44,341 bases of DNA from Ructibacterium gallinarum (GCF_014982785.1 NZ_JADCKB010000023.1:1-44341), one strand, 5' to 3'; counted from the first letter of the stretch, positions 27,279 through 36,888 are shown. Translations and numbers: made by a program. The notes: generated by a model from the sequence alone, not told the origin.

Positions 27279-27929
27279 ATGCTGTCATTGCTGCTAATTG
27301 CGCTATCCCTTTGTCTGGACGCGCTGGGAGTTGGATTTGCATATGGCCTGCGCGCCATCCATATTCCTCTTCCTTCTAAAATTTTAATGAGTATTTTATC
27401 CGCTTTTTTTGCCCTTATAGCCGCCAGTCTTGGAAAATTTCTTTATGCCGTGCTCCCGCCTGTAGCCGGAAGCATGATCGGCATTATCCTTTTGGCCGGT
27501 CTTGGATTGTATACTATCTTAACCTCTATCCATGAACTTTATCATCCGACACCGGCAAAAAAAGTAGAAAAAAAGCAAAGCCAATATCGGTTTGTAATCG
27601 ATTTTCTGGGGCTTACAGTTACCATTGTCCGACATCCGTCAACAGGTGATCTGGATCATTCTAAAACCATTGACTTAAAAGAGTCCTTCTGCATCGCACT
27701 TGCTCTTTCCCTGGATTCTCTGGGTGCCGGAATTGGCTATGGTATGGCAGATGGTTCCATCCTGCTTTTTCCGCTTTTTATTTGCATTTTCCAATTTTTT
27801 CTAATTACAATTGGTACTTTTTGCGGGCGGTATTTGAACCAACGAATCAAGTTTCGCGAAACCATTTTGGCATTTATTCCCGGAATTGTAATGATAGGGC
27901 TTGCAATTATGCGGCTATATAGTATATAA
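27279..27929 (+). CDS. ytaF: YtaF-like sporulation membrane protein (MntP-related fold)
   Basis: The 216-residue protein starts at ATG 27279 after AAGGAGGTGAAACAG. It is an integral membrane protein with six hydrophobic segments and an internal duplication: ALSLCLDALGVGFAYGLR near the N-terminus and ALALSLDSLGAGIGYGMA after residue 140, each with the conserved Asp of the LysE/MntP superfamily. This matches YtaF, annotated as a sporulation membrane protein in Bacillus and Clostridia; its substrate is not established, and cation transport is inferred from MntP. It lies 65 bases before fbp in the same direction. A small AGGC/GCCT hairpin precedes the ribosome site. Confidence 0.87.
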   Translation: MLSLLLIALSLCLDALGVGFAYGLRAIHIPLPSKILMSILSAFFALIAASLGKFLYAVLPPVAGSMIGIILLAGLGLYTILTSIHELYHPTPAKKVEKKQSQYRFVIDFLGLTVTIVRHPSTGDLDHSKTIDLKESFCIALALSLDSLGAGIGYGMADGSILLFPLFICIFQFFLITIGTFCGRYLNQRIKFRETILAFIPGIVMIGLAIMRLYSI

Positions 27930-27994
27930 TATTTATGGCAAACCTGTATTACCGCAGAAAAACGGTATTTGACTTCGGACGGGAGTGATTACAT

Positions 27995-29980
27995 ATGGAA
28001 TTTGCGGAATTTAAAAAAACTTACGGTTATGATAATGACATACGCTATCTTCGTCTTTTGCGCCACCGATATCCCAATATCAACAGCGCTTCAGAAGAAA
28101 TTATCAATCTTCAGGCACAGCTGAATCTTCCCAAAGGAACAGAGCATTTTTTAAGCGATATTCACGGAGAATACGAGTCTTTTACTCATATCCTCAAAAA
28201 TGCGTCTGGCGTAATCAAAAGTAAAATTGATAATGTTTTTTCCAATACGCTGACAGAAGCAGAGCGAAAAACGCTGGCCACGCTGATCTATTATCCTGAG
28301 GAAAAGCTGGCTCTGGTCAAAGAGACTACCTCAAATATGAACGAATGGTATCATTTGACCCTATATCATCTCATTGAGGTATGCAAGGTCAGTGCGTCCA
28401 AATACACCCGGGAAGCAGTACGCCAATCACTGCCCAAGGGCTTTGGATATATTATTGATGAACTTCTTCACGCACAGGATGATGCCCGCAGCAAGGACCG
28501 CTATTACCGGGAAATCATTCATACCATTATTCGGATTGGGCAGGCAGACGCATTTATTACCGCCATGTCCCACTTAATTCAACGGCTATCGATTGCAAGG
28601 CTTCATATCATTGGGGATATCTACGATCGGGGTCCAGGTGCGGCAATTATTATGGATACCCTTATGCAATACCATTCCATTGATATCCAATGGGGTAATC
28701 ATGATATTGTATGGATGGGTGCCGCCCGGGGAAACACCTGCTGCATTGCCAACGTCATCCGGAACAGCGCCCGATATGATAATATGGATACCATCGAAGA
28801 AGCATATGGCATTAATCTTCGTCCTCTAGCAGTATTTGCTATGCAGGCTTATGGCAACGATCCATGTTCCGTTTTTATTCCCAAGCACATTGATATGACC
28901 AAATACAGTAAAAGAGATGAAAAACTGATTGCAAAGATACATAAAGCCATTACTGTAATTCAATTTAAACTGGAAGGCCAAATGATCCTGCGGCATCCTG
29001 AATACAAAATGCAAAACCGTCTTTTGTTAGACAAAATTGACCCCAAAAGCGGCACGGTCAATATCGAAGGGAAAAACTACCCTTTGACGGATACAACCTT
29101 TCCTACGATAGATTTTACAGCGCCTTACAGTCTTTCGGCCGAAGAAGCAGAAGTAGTAGAGCGGCTGAAAACTGCTTTTATGCACAGCCAGCGGCTGAAA
29201 CAACATGTTCAATTTTTGCACGACAAAGGTTCCATTTACAACAGATATAACTCTAACCTAATGTTTCACGGCTGTATTCCTATGACAAGAAATGGAAACT
29301 TTGCCACAGTCATACTGGAAAACACGCATCTAAAAGGCAAACGGTATTTGGATGCAGCAGAACGTCTGGTACGGCAAGGATTTTCCGCAGACACACCCCA
29401 GCAACAAACCGGGATTGACTTTATGTGGTACCTGTGGTGCGGTCCTCAATCGCCGTTATTTGGAAAAAACAAAGCCGCAACGTTTGAACAGTATTTTGTA
29501 GCAAATAAAGACGTTCAGACAGAAACTAAAAACGCATATTACGCCTGCATTGAAAAAAAAGAAACTTGTATAAAAATTCTTCAAGAATTTCATCTGGATC
29601 CAGAAACCTCTCATATTATCAACGGGCACGTACCAGTAGAAATAAAAAAAGGGCAAAGCCCTATCAAAGCCGAAGGAAAACTTTTGGTAATTGACGGAGG
29701 ATTGTCTAAGGGCTATCAGCCGCGAACTGGGATTGCCGGCTATACCTTGCTATATAATTCACACGGATTGATTCTAGCCTCTCACGAGCCCTTTGAATCC
29801 CGCCAGAAAGCAATTATAGAAGAAATCGATATTCATTCCAATATCACTGTTTTAGAGACTACAGGAGAGAGGATTTTAATTGGTGACACGGATGCCGGCA
29901 TGGAGTTAAAAGAACAAATTCATGATTTAGAACTTTTGCTGGCAGCCTATCGAGAAGGGATCTTAAGCCAGCGGCTTTAA
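27995..29980 (+). CDS. fbp: Fructose-1,6-bisphosphatase, class III
   Basis: It hydrolyses fructose 1,6-bisphosphate to fructose 6-phosphate in gluconeogenesis. The 661-residue length and the calcineurin-like metallophosphatase motifs are typical of the Firmicutes class III enzyme: LSDIHGEYESF near residue 53, IGDIYDRGPGA near 210, WGNHDIVWMG near 232, and NGHVP and IDGG near the C-terminus. It starts at ATG 27995 with GGGAGTGATTAC upstream. The activity suits growth on sugar acids, whose carbon must be turned back into hexose phosphate, and glucose-6-phosphate isomerase is encoded later in the window. A hairpin terminator follows. Confidence 0.96.
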   Translation: MEFAEFKKTYGYDNDIRYLRLLRHRYPNINSASEEIINLQAQLNLPKGTEHFLSDIHGEYESFTHILKNASGVIKSKIDNVFSNTLTEAERKTLATLIYYPEEKLALVKETTSNMNEWYHLTLYHLIEVCKVSASKYTREAVRQSLPKGFGYIIDELLHAQDDARSKDRYYREIIHTIIRIGQADAFITAMSHLIQRLSIARLHIIGDIYDRGPGAAIIMDTLMQYHSIDIQWGNHDIVWMGAARGNTCCIANVIRNSARYDNMDTIEEAYGINLRPLAVFAMQAYGNDPCSVFIPKHIDMTKYSKRDEKLIAKIHKAITVIQFKLEGQMILRHPEYKMQNRLLLDKIDPKSGTVNIEGKNYPLTDTTFPTIDFTAPYSLSAEEAEVVERLKTAFMHSQRLKQHVQFLHDKGSIYNRYNSNLMFHGCIPMTRNGNFATVILENTHLKGKRYLDAAERLVRQGFSADTPQQQTGIDFMWYLWCGPQSPLFGKNKAATFEQYFVANKDVQTETKNAYYACIEKKETCIKILQEFHLDPETSHIINGHVPVEIKKGQSPIKAEGKLLVIDGGLSKGYQPRTGIAGYTLLYNSHGLILASHEPFESRQKAIIEEIDIHSNITVLETTGERILIGDTDAGMELKEQIHDLELLLAAYREGILSQRL

Positions 29981-29999
29981 TTCAATTTATGTTTGGATC

Positions 30000-30043
30000 A
30001 AAAAACACCGCATAGCTGTGAATGCTATACGGTGTTTTTGTTT
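30000..30043. terminator. Bidirectional terminator between fbp and the zinc importer genes
   Basis: The arms CACCG...CTAT and ATAG...CGGTG (allowing one mismatch) form a stem between A-rich and T5 runs. It serves fbp on the plus strand and the convergent znuB-like gene on the minus strand, whose stop codon it overlaps. Confidence 0.8.
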
Positions 30044-30863
30044 ATCGCAATTTTTTAACCAATGCCATAATGGAAAAAAGAATAAAAACACCAATATTGA
30101 CCGTAACAATACTTGCGCCAGTAGGTGTGGAATAAACAAAAGAAAGGGCAATTCCCATCAGTACACAAAAAACAGAAATTACAGCAGAACATATGGTCAC
30201 GCTTCGAAAGCTCTTGCACAGCCGCATAGAAGTCAGTGCCGGAAAAATGATCAGGCTGGAAATCAGAAGCGCCCCCATCATACGCATTCCAAGAACTATG
30301 GTCACCGCCGTCAGCAAAGCCAGAAGCATATTATAAATTTCCGCCTTGGTTCCTGTTGCCTTAGCAAAACTTTCATCAAAGGTAACAGCAAAAATTTTAT
30401 TATAAAATAATACAAATAAAATCAACACTGCGGCAGAAAGCACCAAACTTAATAGAACATCACTTCTGCTCATGGCTAAAATGCTTCCGAAAAGGTAATT
30501 ATAAATATCCGTATTCATACCAGTAGACTTGGAAGCAATCATAATCCCCAACGCCAGAGATCCCGTTGCAATCATTGCAATGGCAGAATCTCCTTTGATT
30601 TTGCTATTGTCACTCAAGCGCAGAAGCAAAAAGGCCGCAGCTACCACCACCGGTATGGTTACCTCAAGCGGCGCCCAATTCATGGCAGTAGCAACTGCCA
30701 ATGCCCCAAAGCCAACATGAGATAGGCCGTCACCAATCATAGCATAACGCTTCAGTACCAGACTGACACCCAGAAGGGAAGCGCACAAGGCCACCAGTCC
30801 GCCAACTACAACAGCCCGCAAAATAAAGGTATAGGAAAACATTTGCAAAATTGTATTAATCAT
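30042..30863 (-). CDS. znuB: Zinc/manganese ABC transporter permease (ZnuB-like)
   Basis: This is the membrane channel of a high-affinity metal importer of the ABC-3 family. The 273-residue protein has seven to eight hydrophobic helices and the family patterns VSLVLKRYAMIGDGLSHVGF near the N-terminus and MMGALLISSLIIFPALTSMR near 200. The ATG at 30863 has AGGAGG eight bases upstream and overlaps the end of the ATPase gene by eight bases. It is last of three genes in the order binding protein, ATPase, permease. Zn2+ is the likely cargo because the binding protein has a His-rich loop; Mn2+ cannot be excluded. Confidence 0.92.
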   Translation of the reverse strand: MINTILQMFSYTFILRAVVVGGLVALCASLLGVSLVLKRYAMIGDGLSHVGFGALAVATAMNWAPLEVTIPVVVAAAFLLLRLSDNSKIKGDSAIAMIATGSLALGIMIASKSTGMNTDIYNYLFGSILAMSRSDVLLSLVLSAAVLILFVLFYNKIFAVTFDESFAKATGTKAEIYNMLLALLTAVTIVLGMRMMGALLISSLIIFPALTSMRLCKSFRSVTICSAVISVFCVLMGIALSFVYSTPTGASIVTVNIGVFILFSIMALVKKLR

Positions 30864-31566
30864 GGCGGTGCCCTCCTATGTATTTTTTACCTAATTCACT
30901 GTCTATATATTCCTCTGTGGTGCCGAAAAAAGCATCATTTTCTAAGAGATGAAGAATATGCTTAGAATATTTCACTGCACAGTGAGTATCATGTGTCACC
31001 ATAATTACTGCAATTCCCTGCTCCGCATTCATTTGGCGTATAAAAGAGAAGAACTCTGTTGTCATTTGCGGATCCAAGCCGGTGGTAGGCTCGTCCAGGA
31101 CCAGCAACCGTTCTGCTGCGCAAAGCGCTCTCGCCAACAATACCCGCTGCTGCTGACCGCCAGAAAGTTCTTTATAACATTTTCCCTTTAATCGGCTAAT
31201 CGAAAGGGTTTCCATTGCTGCTTCCACCCTTTTTTTATCAGCCGCCGAATAAAACGGGCGCAGCCCGCGCTTATTCATGCATCCAGAAAGAATAACCTCC
31301 CGCACAGAGGCTGGAAATTCCTTTTGTACCTCTGTCTGCTGGGCTAAATAACCAATTTGATTTCTCCTTAAACCATCCCCCAGCACAATGCTGCCGGAGG
31401 AAACACGCTTTAATCCAAGCAAAGCCTTAAGAAGTGTACTTTTTCCGGTACCGTTATCCCCAATAATGCAGAAATAATCCTGTTCTTCCACCGAAAAATT
31501 CAGGTCGGAAACGGCCACCAAACCATCATACCCTAAAGTAACGTTTTTACATTCTATGATCGCCAT
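30856..31566 (-). CDS. znuC: Zinc/manganese ABC transporter ATP-binding protein (ZnuC-like)
   Basis: This ATPase powers the metal importer. The 236 residues contain Walker A GDNGTGKSTLLKAL (about 36-49), the signature ELSGGQQQRVLLARAL, Walker B LLVLDEPTTGLDP and the switch His in VMVTHDTH. Its ATG lies one base after the stop of the binding-protein gene, and its end overlaps the permease start, so the three are translationally coupled. Length and motifs are complete. Confidence 0.93.
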   Translation of the reverse strand: MAIIECKNVTLGYDGLVAVSDLNFSVEEQDYFCIIGDNGTGKSTLLKALLGLKRVSSGSIVLGDGLRRNQIGYLAQQTEVQKEFPASVREVILSGCMNKRGLRPFYSAADKKRVEAAMETLSISRLKGKCYKELSGGQQQRVLLARALCAAERLLVLDEPTTGLDPQMTTEFFSFIRQMNAEQGIAVIMVTHDTHCAVKYSKHILHLLENDAFFGTTEEYIDSELGKKYIGGHRHD

Positions 31567-31567
31567 T

Positions 31568-32557
31568 CTAGTTCAGCGCCTCCTTCAAATTTGCTGCATT
31601 TTTCTGCATTAAATCCAAGTATGTTAATCCTTGCTCCATTTCATCTTTGGAAAGATTATGACAGGAATGAAACAGCAACGGAACCGCGCCGGTTTCCTCC
31701 TGGATAGCCCGAGCAATTTTTTGATTACTAAACTCAACATAAAATATATTCGGCGCATTTTCCTCACGCACTTTGTCAATCAAATATGCCACTGTTTTGG
31801 CTCCCGGCTCCGATTCCGCACTGCATCCGGGAAATGCCGCACGGTAGTCCAAATCATATGCCTCTGCAAAATAACGAAATGGAAAACGATCACCAAACAA
31901 TAAAATCCGGCGTTTCGCATTTTGCGTAATCTCTCTAAAAAGTGCATCCAGGTTTTGGAGTTTGCTTACATAGGTTTTCATATTTTCTTCATACAGGCTG
32001 CGATTTTCAGGATCTAGTCGCATCATCTGTTCTGCAATCACCTGCGTAATTTTCACCGCATTTTCCGGTGCTGTCCAAACGTGCTCATCATATTCCGCCG
32101 TTTCACCTTCGTGATCCTGTTCCTCATCGCCCTCATGATCATGCGTGCCTTGCATTCCCTCTACTGTCTGTTCTTCCAAAGTCTCCACGCAATCCATCAT
32201 TTTTATCACAGTGAAACCAGAAGTGTCTAAAGTACCAAGCAAGTCATCAATCCAGGTATCTGACTCGCCACCGTTATAAATAAACAAATCACAAGATTCA
32301 ATGGAGATAATATCTGCCGGCGAAGGCTCATAGGAATGGCTTTCCATTCCTGGTTTAAGCAGCATGGAAACCTGCGCTGCACCTCCGCTGATTTGCCTCG
32401 CAAAATCATAAGGCGGAAAAATTGTCGTCACTACTGTAAGAGGCTTGTCCGGCGTTTGGACCGCATCAGAAACATCGTTTTGTACACAACCGGAAAAGAG
32501 CAAAGAAAATCCCAACAGAACAAACAAACAGATAAACCTCACGTTTCTTTGTATCAT
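31568..32557 (-). CDS. znuA: Zinc-binding lipoprotein of the ABC importer (ZnuA-like)
   Basis: The 329-residue protein starts at ATG 32557, which has AAGGAGG upstream; the open frame extends eight codons further without support. A lipobox (LLFSGC) within the first 25 residues makes it a membrane-tethered lipoprotein. Cluster A-I metal-binding residues are visible: His in GMESHSYEPSP, and His in DEHVWTAPENA. Between them lies a His/Asp/Glu-rich loop (GTHDHEGDEEQDHEGE), typical of zinc-specific ZnuA proteins. It is first in the three-gene unit. A terminator for clpX fills the space just upstream, so its promoter must overlap the end of clpX or rely on read-through. No clear Zur box was found. 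Confidence 0.92.
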   Translation of the reverse strand: MIQRNVRFICLFVLLGFSLLFSGCVQNDVSDAVQTPDKPLTVVTTIFPPYDFARQISGGAAQVSMLLKPGMESHSYEPSPADIISIESCDLFIYNGGESDTWIDDLLGTLDTSGFTVIKMMDCVETLEEQTVEGMQGTHDHEGDEEQDHEGETAEYDEHVWTAPENAVKITQVIAEQMMRLDPENRSLYEENMKTYVSKLQNLDALFREITQNAKRRILLFGDRFPFRYFAEAYDLDYRAAFPGCSAESEPGAKTVAYLIDKVREENAPNIFYVEFSNQKIARAIQEETGAVPLLFHSCHNLSKDEMEQGLTYLDLMQKNAANLKEALN

Positions 32558-32581
32558 AACAGCCTCCTTTTTCTTCATCAT

Positions 32582-32629
32582 AAAAAGCTGCCGCAGTCCC
32601 CGCAGCGCGGAACAGCGGCAGCTTTTTAT
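32582..32629 (-). terminator. Terminator after clpX
   Basis: AAAAAGCTGCCGC and GCGGCAGCTTTTT form a long G/C-rich stem, and read leftward from the clpX stop codon the stem ends in T5. It separates the clpP-clpX transcript from the metal importer genes. Confidence 0.85.
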
Positions 32630-33912
32630 CAGCCGGCATTCTTTTCCGGCACCATTTCAGTTGTATCGGATTGCTTTGTCCCGCGGTACACAATATGCGG
32701 CCTAGTACGCTTGGTAACACAGCCTTCGGTGATAACCACCTTTTCAATAGTAGGATCTGATGGAATCTCATACATGATATCCAGCATAATGTCTTCTACA
32801 ATCGTACGAAGGCCTCTTGCGCCGGTTTCCCGTTCTACAGCAAGTTTCGCAATGGCGGAAACCGCCGGATCCTCAAATTCCAGCTTTACACCATCCATAT
32901 CAAACAACGCCGCATACTGTTTCAAAAGCGCGTTTTTGGGTTCTCGCAAAATGGCCTTAAGCGCTTCCTCATTCAGAGAATCCAAAGTAGTAATAATCGG
33001 CAGACGGCCAATCAATTCCGGGATCAATCCGTATTTCAGCAAATCTTCAGGCTGAAGCTTTTGCAGGATCTCACCGCGGTTTTTCTCTTTTTTACTCTCC
33101 ACCTTTGCCCCAAATCCAAGCGTTTTACTACTGACACGACTTTCAATAATTTTGTCAATCCCTTCAAAAGCACCGCCGCAGATAAATAATATATTGGTAG
33201 TGTCAATCTGAATGAATTCCTGATGCGGATGTTTTCTTCCGCCATTCGGCGGTACAGAAGCCACAGTACCTTCCAGTATTTTAAGCAGAGTTTGCTGTAC
33301 ACCCTCGCCGCTAACATCCCGGGTAATGGAGGGATTTTCTGATTTTCGGGATATTTTATCCACTTCATCAATATAAATAATACCCTTCTGCGCCAGCTCA
33401 ATATCATAATTGGCAGCCTGAATCAATTTCAGCAAAATATTTTCTACATCTTCTCCCACATAACCCGCCTCGGTCAAAGATGTTGCATCAGCAATCACAA
33501 ACGGAACATTCAACTTTTTGGCCAGCGTCTGTGCAAGAAAAGTTTTACCGCATCCAGTAGGGCCGATCATCAGAATATTGCTTTTCTGAAGTTCTACATC
33601 CTGATAAACCGCATTGCTCTGAATCCGCTTATAATGGTTGTAAATAGCTACAGACAAAGCCTTTTTCGCCGTTTCCTGACCGACAATATATTCATCAAGA
33701 AATTCATGGATTTCCTTGGGCTTAGGCACGTCATTCATCGATATTTCGGTATTTGCTGTTTCAAAATCGTCATGGAACAACTCCACACAAAGTGCGACAC
33801 ATTCGTTGCAGATATAGACATTAGGCCCTTCTATCAGCCGCTTCACCTGCTCTTCTGTTTTACCGCAAAAAGAACAGCGGCAGATATTTTTATCATCCAT
33901 TTTATTCGGCAT
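32629..33912 (-). CDS. clpX: ATP-dependent Clp protease ATP-binding subunit ClpX
   Basis: ClpX is the hexameric AAA+ unfoldase that feeds substrates into ClpP. The 427-residue protein has the N-terminal zinc-binding domain ([12 protein letters not shown] and YICNECV, four Cys), Walker A GPTGCGKT (about 119-126), Walker [11 protein letters not shown], sensor and pore segments, and a C-terminal domain with [20 protein letters not shown] 33912 has GGGAG upstream. It is 11 bases after clpP, a standard clpP-clpX pair, with tig further upstream. It ends at a strong terminator. Confidence 0.97.
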   Translation of the reverse strand: MPNKMDDKNICRCSFCGKTEEQVKRLIEGPNVYICNECVALCVELFHDDFETANTEISMNDVPKPKEIHEFLDEYIVGQETAKKALSVAIYNHYKRIQSNAVYQDVELQKSNILMIGPTGCGKTFLAQTLAKKLNVPFVIADATSLTEAGYVGEDVENILLKLIQAANYDIELAQKGIIYIDEVDKISRKSENPSITRDVSGEGVQQTLLKILEGTVASVPPNGGRKHPHQEFIQIDTTNILFICGGAFEGIDKIIESRVSSKTLGFGAKVESKKEKNRGEILQKLQPEDLLKYGLIPELIGRLPIITTLDSLNEEALKAILREPKNALLKQYAALFDMDGVKLEFEDPAVSAIAKLAVERETGARGLRTIVEDIMLDIMYEIPSDPTIEKVVITEGCVTKRTRPHIVYRGTKQSDTTEMVPEKNAG

Positions 33913-33923
33913 AAACTTCTCCC

Positions 33924-34526
33924 CTATCTCTTGGTCACAATTTTGTCAATTAAACCATACTTGACAGCTTCCTCGGCGCTCATAAAATTATCCCGTTCGG
34001 TATCCGCCTGAATTACCTCAAGCGGTTTTCCGGTATTTTCACTTAAGATCTTATTAAGATTTTCCTTAATCTTCAGCATACGCTCTACATGAATTTTCAT
34101 GTCCGTAGTCTGTCCCTGCGTACCACCTAAAGGCTGGTGAATCATAATTTCACTGTTAGGCAGGGCAAACCGCTTTCCCTTAGCACCGGACGAAAGCAAA
34201 AATGCGCCCATAGATGCCGCCATACCAACACAAATGGTAGAAACATCTGCCTTAGTATACTGCATGGTGTCATAAATTGCCATACCCGCCGTTACCGAAC
34301 CACCGGGACTGTTGATGTACAAATTAATATCCTTGTCAGGATCCTCGCTGTCAAGAAACAACAGCTGAGCAACCACAAGGCTTGCGGTTACATCATTGAC
34401 CTCATCGGAAAGAAAAATAATTCGATCCTTTAACAATCTGGAAAAAATATCATAAGAACGTTCGCCGCGTCCTGTCTGTTCAATGACGTAAGGAATTAAA
34501 CTACTTCTAAACTGATCCATAACCAT
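33924..34526 (-). CDS. clpP: ATP-dependent Clp protease proteolytic subunit ClpP
   Basis: ClpP is the tetradecameric serine protease of the Clp system. The 200-residue length is standard. The catalytic triad can be placed at Ser105 ([11 protein letters not shown]), His130 ([10 protein letters not shown]) and Asp179 (DTERDNFM), with the same spacing as Escherichia coli ClpP. The start at 34526 has AAAGG seven bases upstream; an ATG two codons later is also possible. The gene follows tig after 208 bases that contain two hairpins, so it may have partly independent expression. Confidence 0.97.
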   Translation of the reverse strand: MVMDQFRSSLIPYVIEQTGRGERSYDIFSRLLKDRIIFLSDEVNDVTASLVVAQLLFLDSEDPDKDINLYINSPGGSVTAGMAIYDTMQYTKADVSTICVGMAASMGAFLLSSGAKGKRFALPNSEIMIHQPLGGTQGQTTDMKIHVERMLKIKENLNKILSENTGKPLEVIQADTERDNFMSAEEAVKYGLIDKIVTKR

Positions 34527-34608
34527 TCACATACCTTTCTTCCCGCTAAGTAAAGGCGGAATACACTCCGTTTGGCTGCGGGCATAGCGCGGAGCCGCCA
34601 AAATGAAC

Positions 34609-34629
34609 CGGCTGTCTTCCTTCCAGCCG
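34609..34629 (-). terminator. Hairpin between tig and clpP, possible weak terminator
   Basis: CGGCTG (34609-34614) pairs with CAGCCG (34624-34629). Read leftward it is followed by GTTCATTTT, a broken T run, so it may attenuate rather than stop transcription from tig into clpP. Read rightward it is followed by TTTTATTT. Confidence 0.45.
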
Positions 34630-34642
34630 TTTTATTTACAAT

Positions 34643-34677
34643 AAGGTTGACTTGGATAATATATCCAAATCAACCTT
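34643..34677. repeat. 16-bp inverted repeat between tig and clpP
   Basis: AAGGTTGACTTGGATA (34643-34658), a 3-base loop, and TATCCAAATCAACCTT (34662-34677) pair at 15 of 16 positions. There is no good T run on either side. It could be an operator, an RNA-processing stem or part of a tig terminator. It does not resemble the CtsR heptad repeat. Confidence 0.6.
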
Positions 34678-34734
34678 AAAGTATACCTATAAAAGGAAAA
34701 ACCGATTTTCCCTTAACACTGCCTATCTGTCCGT

Positions 34735-36012
34735 TTATTTAAAATTAGCATGATCCACAAGGAATTTTACAGTCTTATCTCCCTTGATACGCTCCTTGAT
34801 ATTATCTTCTGAGATGTATTTCTTCACATCTTCCAGTTTCATGCCGTTGCTCTCAGCAGTTTTATTATATTCTTTTTCAATCTCTTCCGCAGTTGCATCA
34901 ATGTTTTCGAGTTCACATACTTTTTCCAGAACAAGAGATGTTTTTACACGCTTTCCGGCTTCTTCCCGGAATTGATCTTTCAGCATATCCATGGTAGTAC
35001 CTGTATACTGCATATACTGATTCAGATCCATTCCCTGATAACGCATCTGCATATCAAAATCACGAATCATGTTCTGAATCTGATTTTCAATCATTACATC
35101 CGGAATATCAATTTCTGCCGCATCACAAACTGCTTTAATGACATTTTCCTCGGTTTCATGCTGTGACCGTTCTTTGTTGGCAGCTGCTAATTTTTCCTTT
35201 GTGTTCTTCTGCAGTTCTGCTAAAGTATCAAATTCGCTGACATCTTTTGCAAATTCATCATCCAACTCCGGAAGTTCCTTCACTTTGATACCATTAATTT
35301 TCACTTTAAATACAGCATCCTTACCCTTAAGCTCTTCTGCATGGTATTCATCCGGGAATTTCACATTGATCTCCAATTCATCTCCGATGTTTGCACCAAT
35401 CAGTTGGTCTTCAAAACCAGGAATAAACTGCCCGGATCCAATGGTAAGATCAAAGTTTTCTCCCTTACCACCTTCAAACGCCTTACCATCAGTAAAACCT
35501 TCAAAATCAATATTGGCAATATCATCCTTTTGTACAGGGCGATCCTCTATAGTAACCATTCTGGAGTTTCTCTCTCTCAGCTTTTCGATTTCAGCATCTA
35601 CATCCTTTTTTAGTGTACGATGTGTCACTTTGGAGGCCTCAATGCCCTTATACTCTTTCAACTCAACCTCCGGTTTAACAGTTACCTTCGCAACAAAGGT
35701 CACACCATTTTCCTTTTGAATTTCACCTTCTAAGTCAATTTCCGGCTGGTCTACCGGCTGCAGTTTATTTTCTTCTATCGCTTTATCATATGCATCAGGA
35801 AGTACAATGTTTATTGCATCTTCATAAAAAATTTCTTTTCCGTAATATCTCTCAATAATAGAACGAGGTGCTTTTCCCTTTCGAAAGCCCTGAATACTAA
35901 TTTTCCCTACATTTTTACGATAGGCTTTCTCAATTGCTTTTTCGAAATCTTCCGCTGGAACAGAAAAAGTAAAACGCACAACGTTCTTTTCAATTTTTTC
36001 TACAGTACTCAT
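34735..36012 (-). CDS. tig: Trigger factor (ribosome-bound chaperone and prolyl isomerase)
   Basis: Trigger factor meets nascent chains at the ribosome exit. The 425-residue protein starts at ATG 36012 (MSTVEKIEKN); an ATG three codons earlier would overlap the ribosome site. The N-terminal ribosome-binding domain carries the signature GFRKGKAPRSIIERYYG (about residues 43-59). It is followed by an FKBP-type domain (about 150-240, DIANIDFEGFTDGKAFEGGK) and the helical C-terminal chaperone domain. It heads the tig-clpP-clpX cluster, the usual Firmicutes arrangement that links folding with proteolysis. Confidence 0.96.
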   Translation of the reverse strand: MSTVEKIEKNVVRFTFSVPAEDFEKAIEKAYRKNVGKISIQGFRKGKAPRSIIERYYGKEIFYEDAINIVLPDAYDKAIEENKLQPVDQPEIDLEGEIQKENGVTFVAKVTVKPEVELKEYKGIEASKVTHRTLKKDVDAEIEKLRERNSRMVTIEDRPVQKDDIANIDFEGFTDGKAFEGGKGENFDLTIGSGQFIPGFEDQLIGANIGDELEINVKFPDEYHAEELKGKDAVFKVKINGIKVKELPELDDEFAKDVSEFDTLAELQKNTKEKLAAANKERSQHETEENVIKAVCDAAEIDIPDVMIENQIQNMIRDFDMQMRYQGMDLNQYMQYTGTTMDMLKDQFREEAGKRVKTSLVLEKVCELENIDATAEEIEKEYNKTAESNGMKLEDVKKYISEDNIKERIKGDKTVKFLVDHANFK

Positions 36013-36053
36013 CCACAACATTCCTCTCTACTTCAATAAGAATATACTTTAAA

Positions 36054-36081
36054 ATTATATCATAAATTTTTGAAAATGCAA
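36054..36081 (-). promoter_or_regulatory. Predicted sigma-A promoter of tig
   Basis: On the minus strand TTGCAT (36076-36081), a 16-base spacer and a perfect TATAAT (36054-36059) preceded by TGA, an extended -10. Transcription would begin about 35 bases before the trigger-factor ATG. The spacer is one base short of ideal. Confidence 0.75.
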
Positions 36082-36110
36082 GTTTTTTTGTCGGATTTCG
36101 TCCACATATT

Positions 36111-36812
36111 TTAATTTTGTATTAAAACCGGCGTAAAATTGAGGTAATCGCAGGAAACAAGACGTAACCGAACACCGTCAACGATTCCTTGAGGAGCAAA
36201 TTTGTGTGCGGCAGCATGCAAATGTCCGAACACACATTGCGATACACCATATTCCTGTAGAATATCCATAAAGCCCGGAAGAAGTGCATCTTTTTCCATT
36301 GGCGGATAATGAAGCGCAACCAAGATACGCCGCGGATGTTGCCGCCGGGCATCTTCCAAAGAAAGTAAAATTCTCTGGCGTTCTCTTTCGTAAATTTTTC
36401 GGTCTTCTGCCGAAGCCCCTCCTTTTGGAATGGTCCAGCCTCTCGTTCCGCAGATCGCTGTATCTTCCCAAAGAAAAGCAGTATTTTTAATAAAATGCAG
36501 CGTATCAAATCCTTTTTCCTGAACAAAATTCTCCATTTTGTTTAATGTAGTCCACCAGTAGTCATGATTGCCTCTTAGAAGAATTTTCTGGCCGTTCAGA
36601 CTGTGAATATAAGCAAGATCCGCCGCAGTTTCCTGTAAATACATAGCCCATGAAATATCACCGGGAATCAACACTAAATCCTCCGGCTGCACAACTTGGT
36701 TCCAGTTTTCACGCATACGAAAGGTATAATTCTCCCACTGACTGCCAAAAACCTCCATAGGCTTATCTGTGCTAAGTGACAGATGCAAATCCGATATCGC
36801 AAGAATTGCCAT
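36111..36812 (-). CDS. Metallophosphoesterase of the calcineurin-like superfamily
   Basis: The 233-residue protein is preferred from ATG 36812 because AAAGG lies nine bases upstream; an ATG three codons earlier touches the ribosome site. The dinuclear metal motifs are complete: SDLHLS (about 6-11), PGDISWAM (about 51-58), RGNHDYWW (about 80-87), ALHYPPM and FGHLHAAAH. It has no signal peptide and should be cytoplasmic. It matches a conserved Firmicutes family of small phosphoesterases whose substrate is not known to me. It is adjacent to tig in the same direction, with the tig promoter between, so they need not be co-regulated. Confidence 0.88.
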   Translation of the reverse strand: MAILAISDLHLSLSTDKPMEVFGSQWENYTFRMRENWNQVVQPEDLVLIPGDISWAMYLQETAADLAYIHSLNGQKILLRGNHDYWWTTLNKMENFVQEKGFDTLHFIKNTAFLWEDTAICGTRGWTIPKGGASAEDRKIYERERQRILLSLEDARRQHPRRILVALHYPPMEKDALLPGFMDILQEYGVSQCVFGHLHAAAHKFAPQGIVDGVRLRLVSCDYLNFTPVLIQN

Positions 36813-36859
36813 TTTTTTCATCCTTTTATTCTTAAAGGTTTAAAAGTAATTAACTTCTG

Positions 36860-36888
36860 TAATATTTCTGCACCAATATGGCATACTA
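36860..36888 (+). promoter_or_regulatory. Candidate forespore (sigma-G/F-like) promoter of the DUF1540 gene
   Basis: CATACTA (36882-36888) fits the sigma-G -10 consensus CATnnTA. TAATA (36860-36864), 17 bases upstream, fits four of five positions of the -35 consensus. A palindrome, TTGCCGC/GCGGCAA, lies at about 36954-36971 between this site and the ribosome site. The short consensus makes this tentative. Confidence 0.35.

Noticed and set aside
32557-32640. Search for a Zur operator in front of znuA
   Set aside because: The short gap is filled by the clpX terminator, and no convincing palindromic Zur box was seen.
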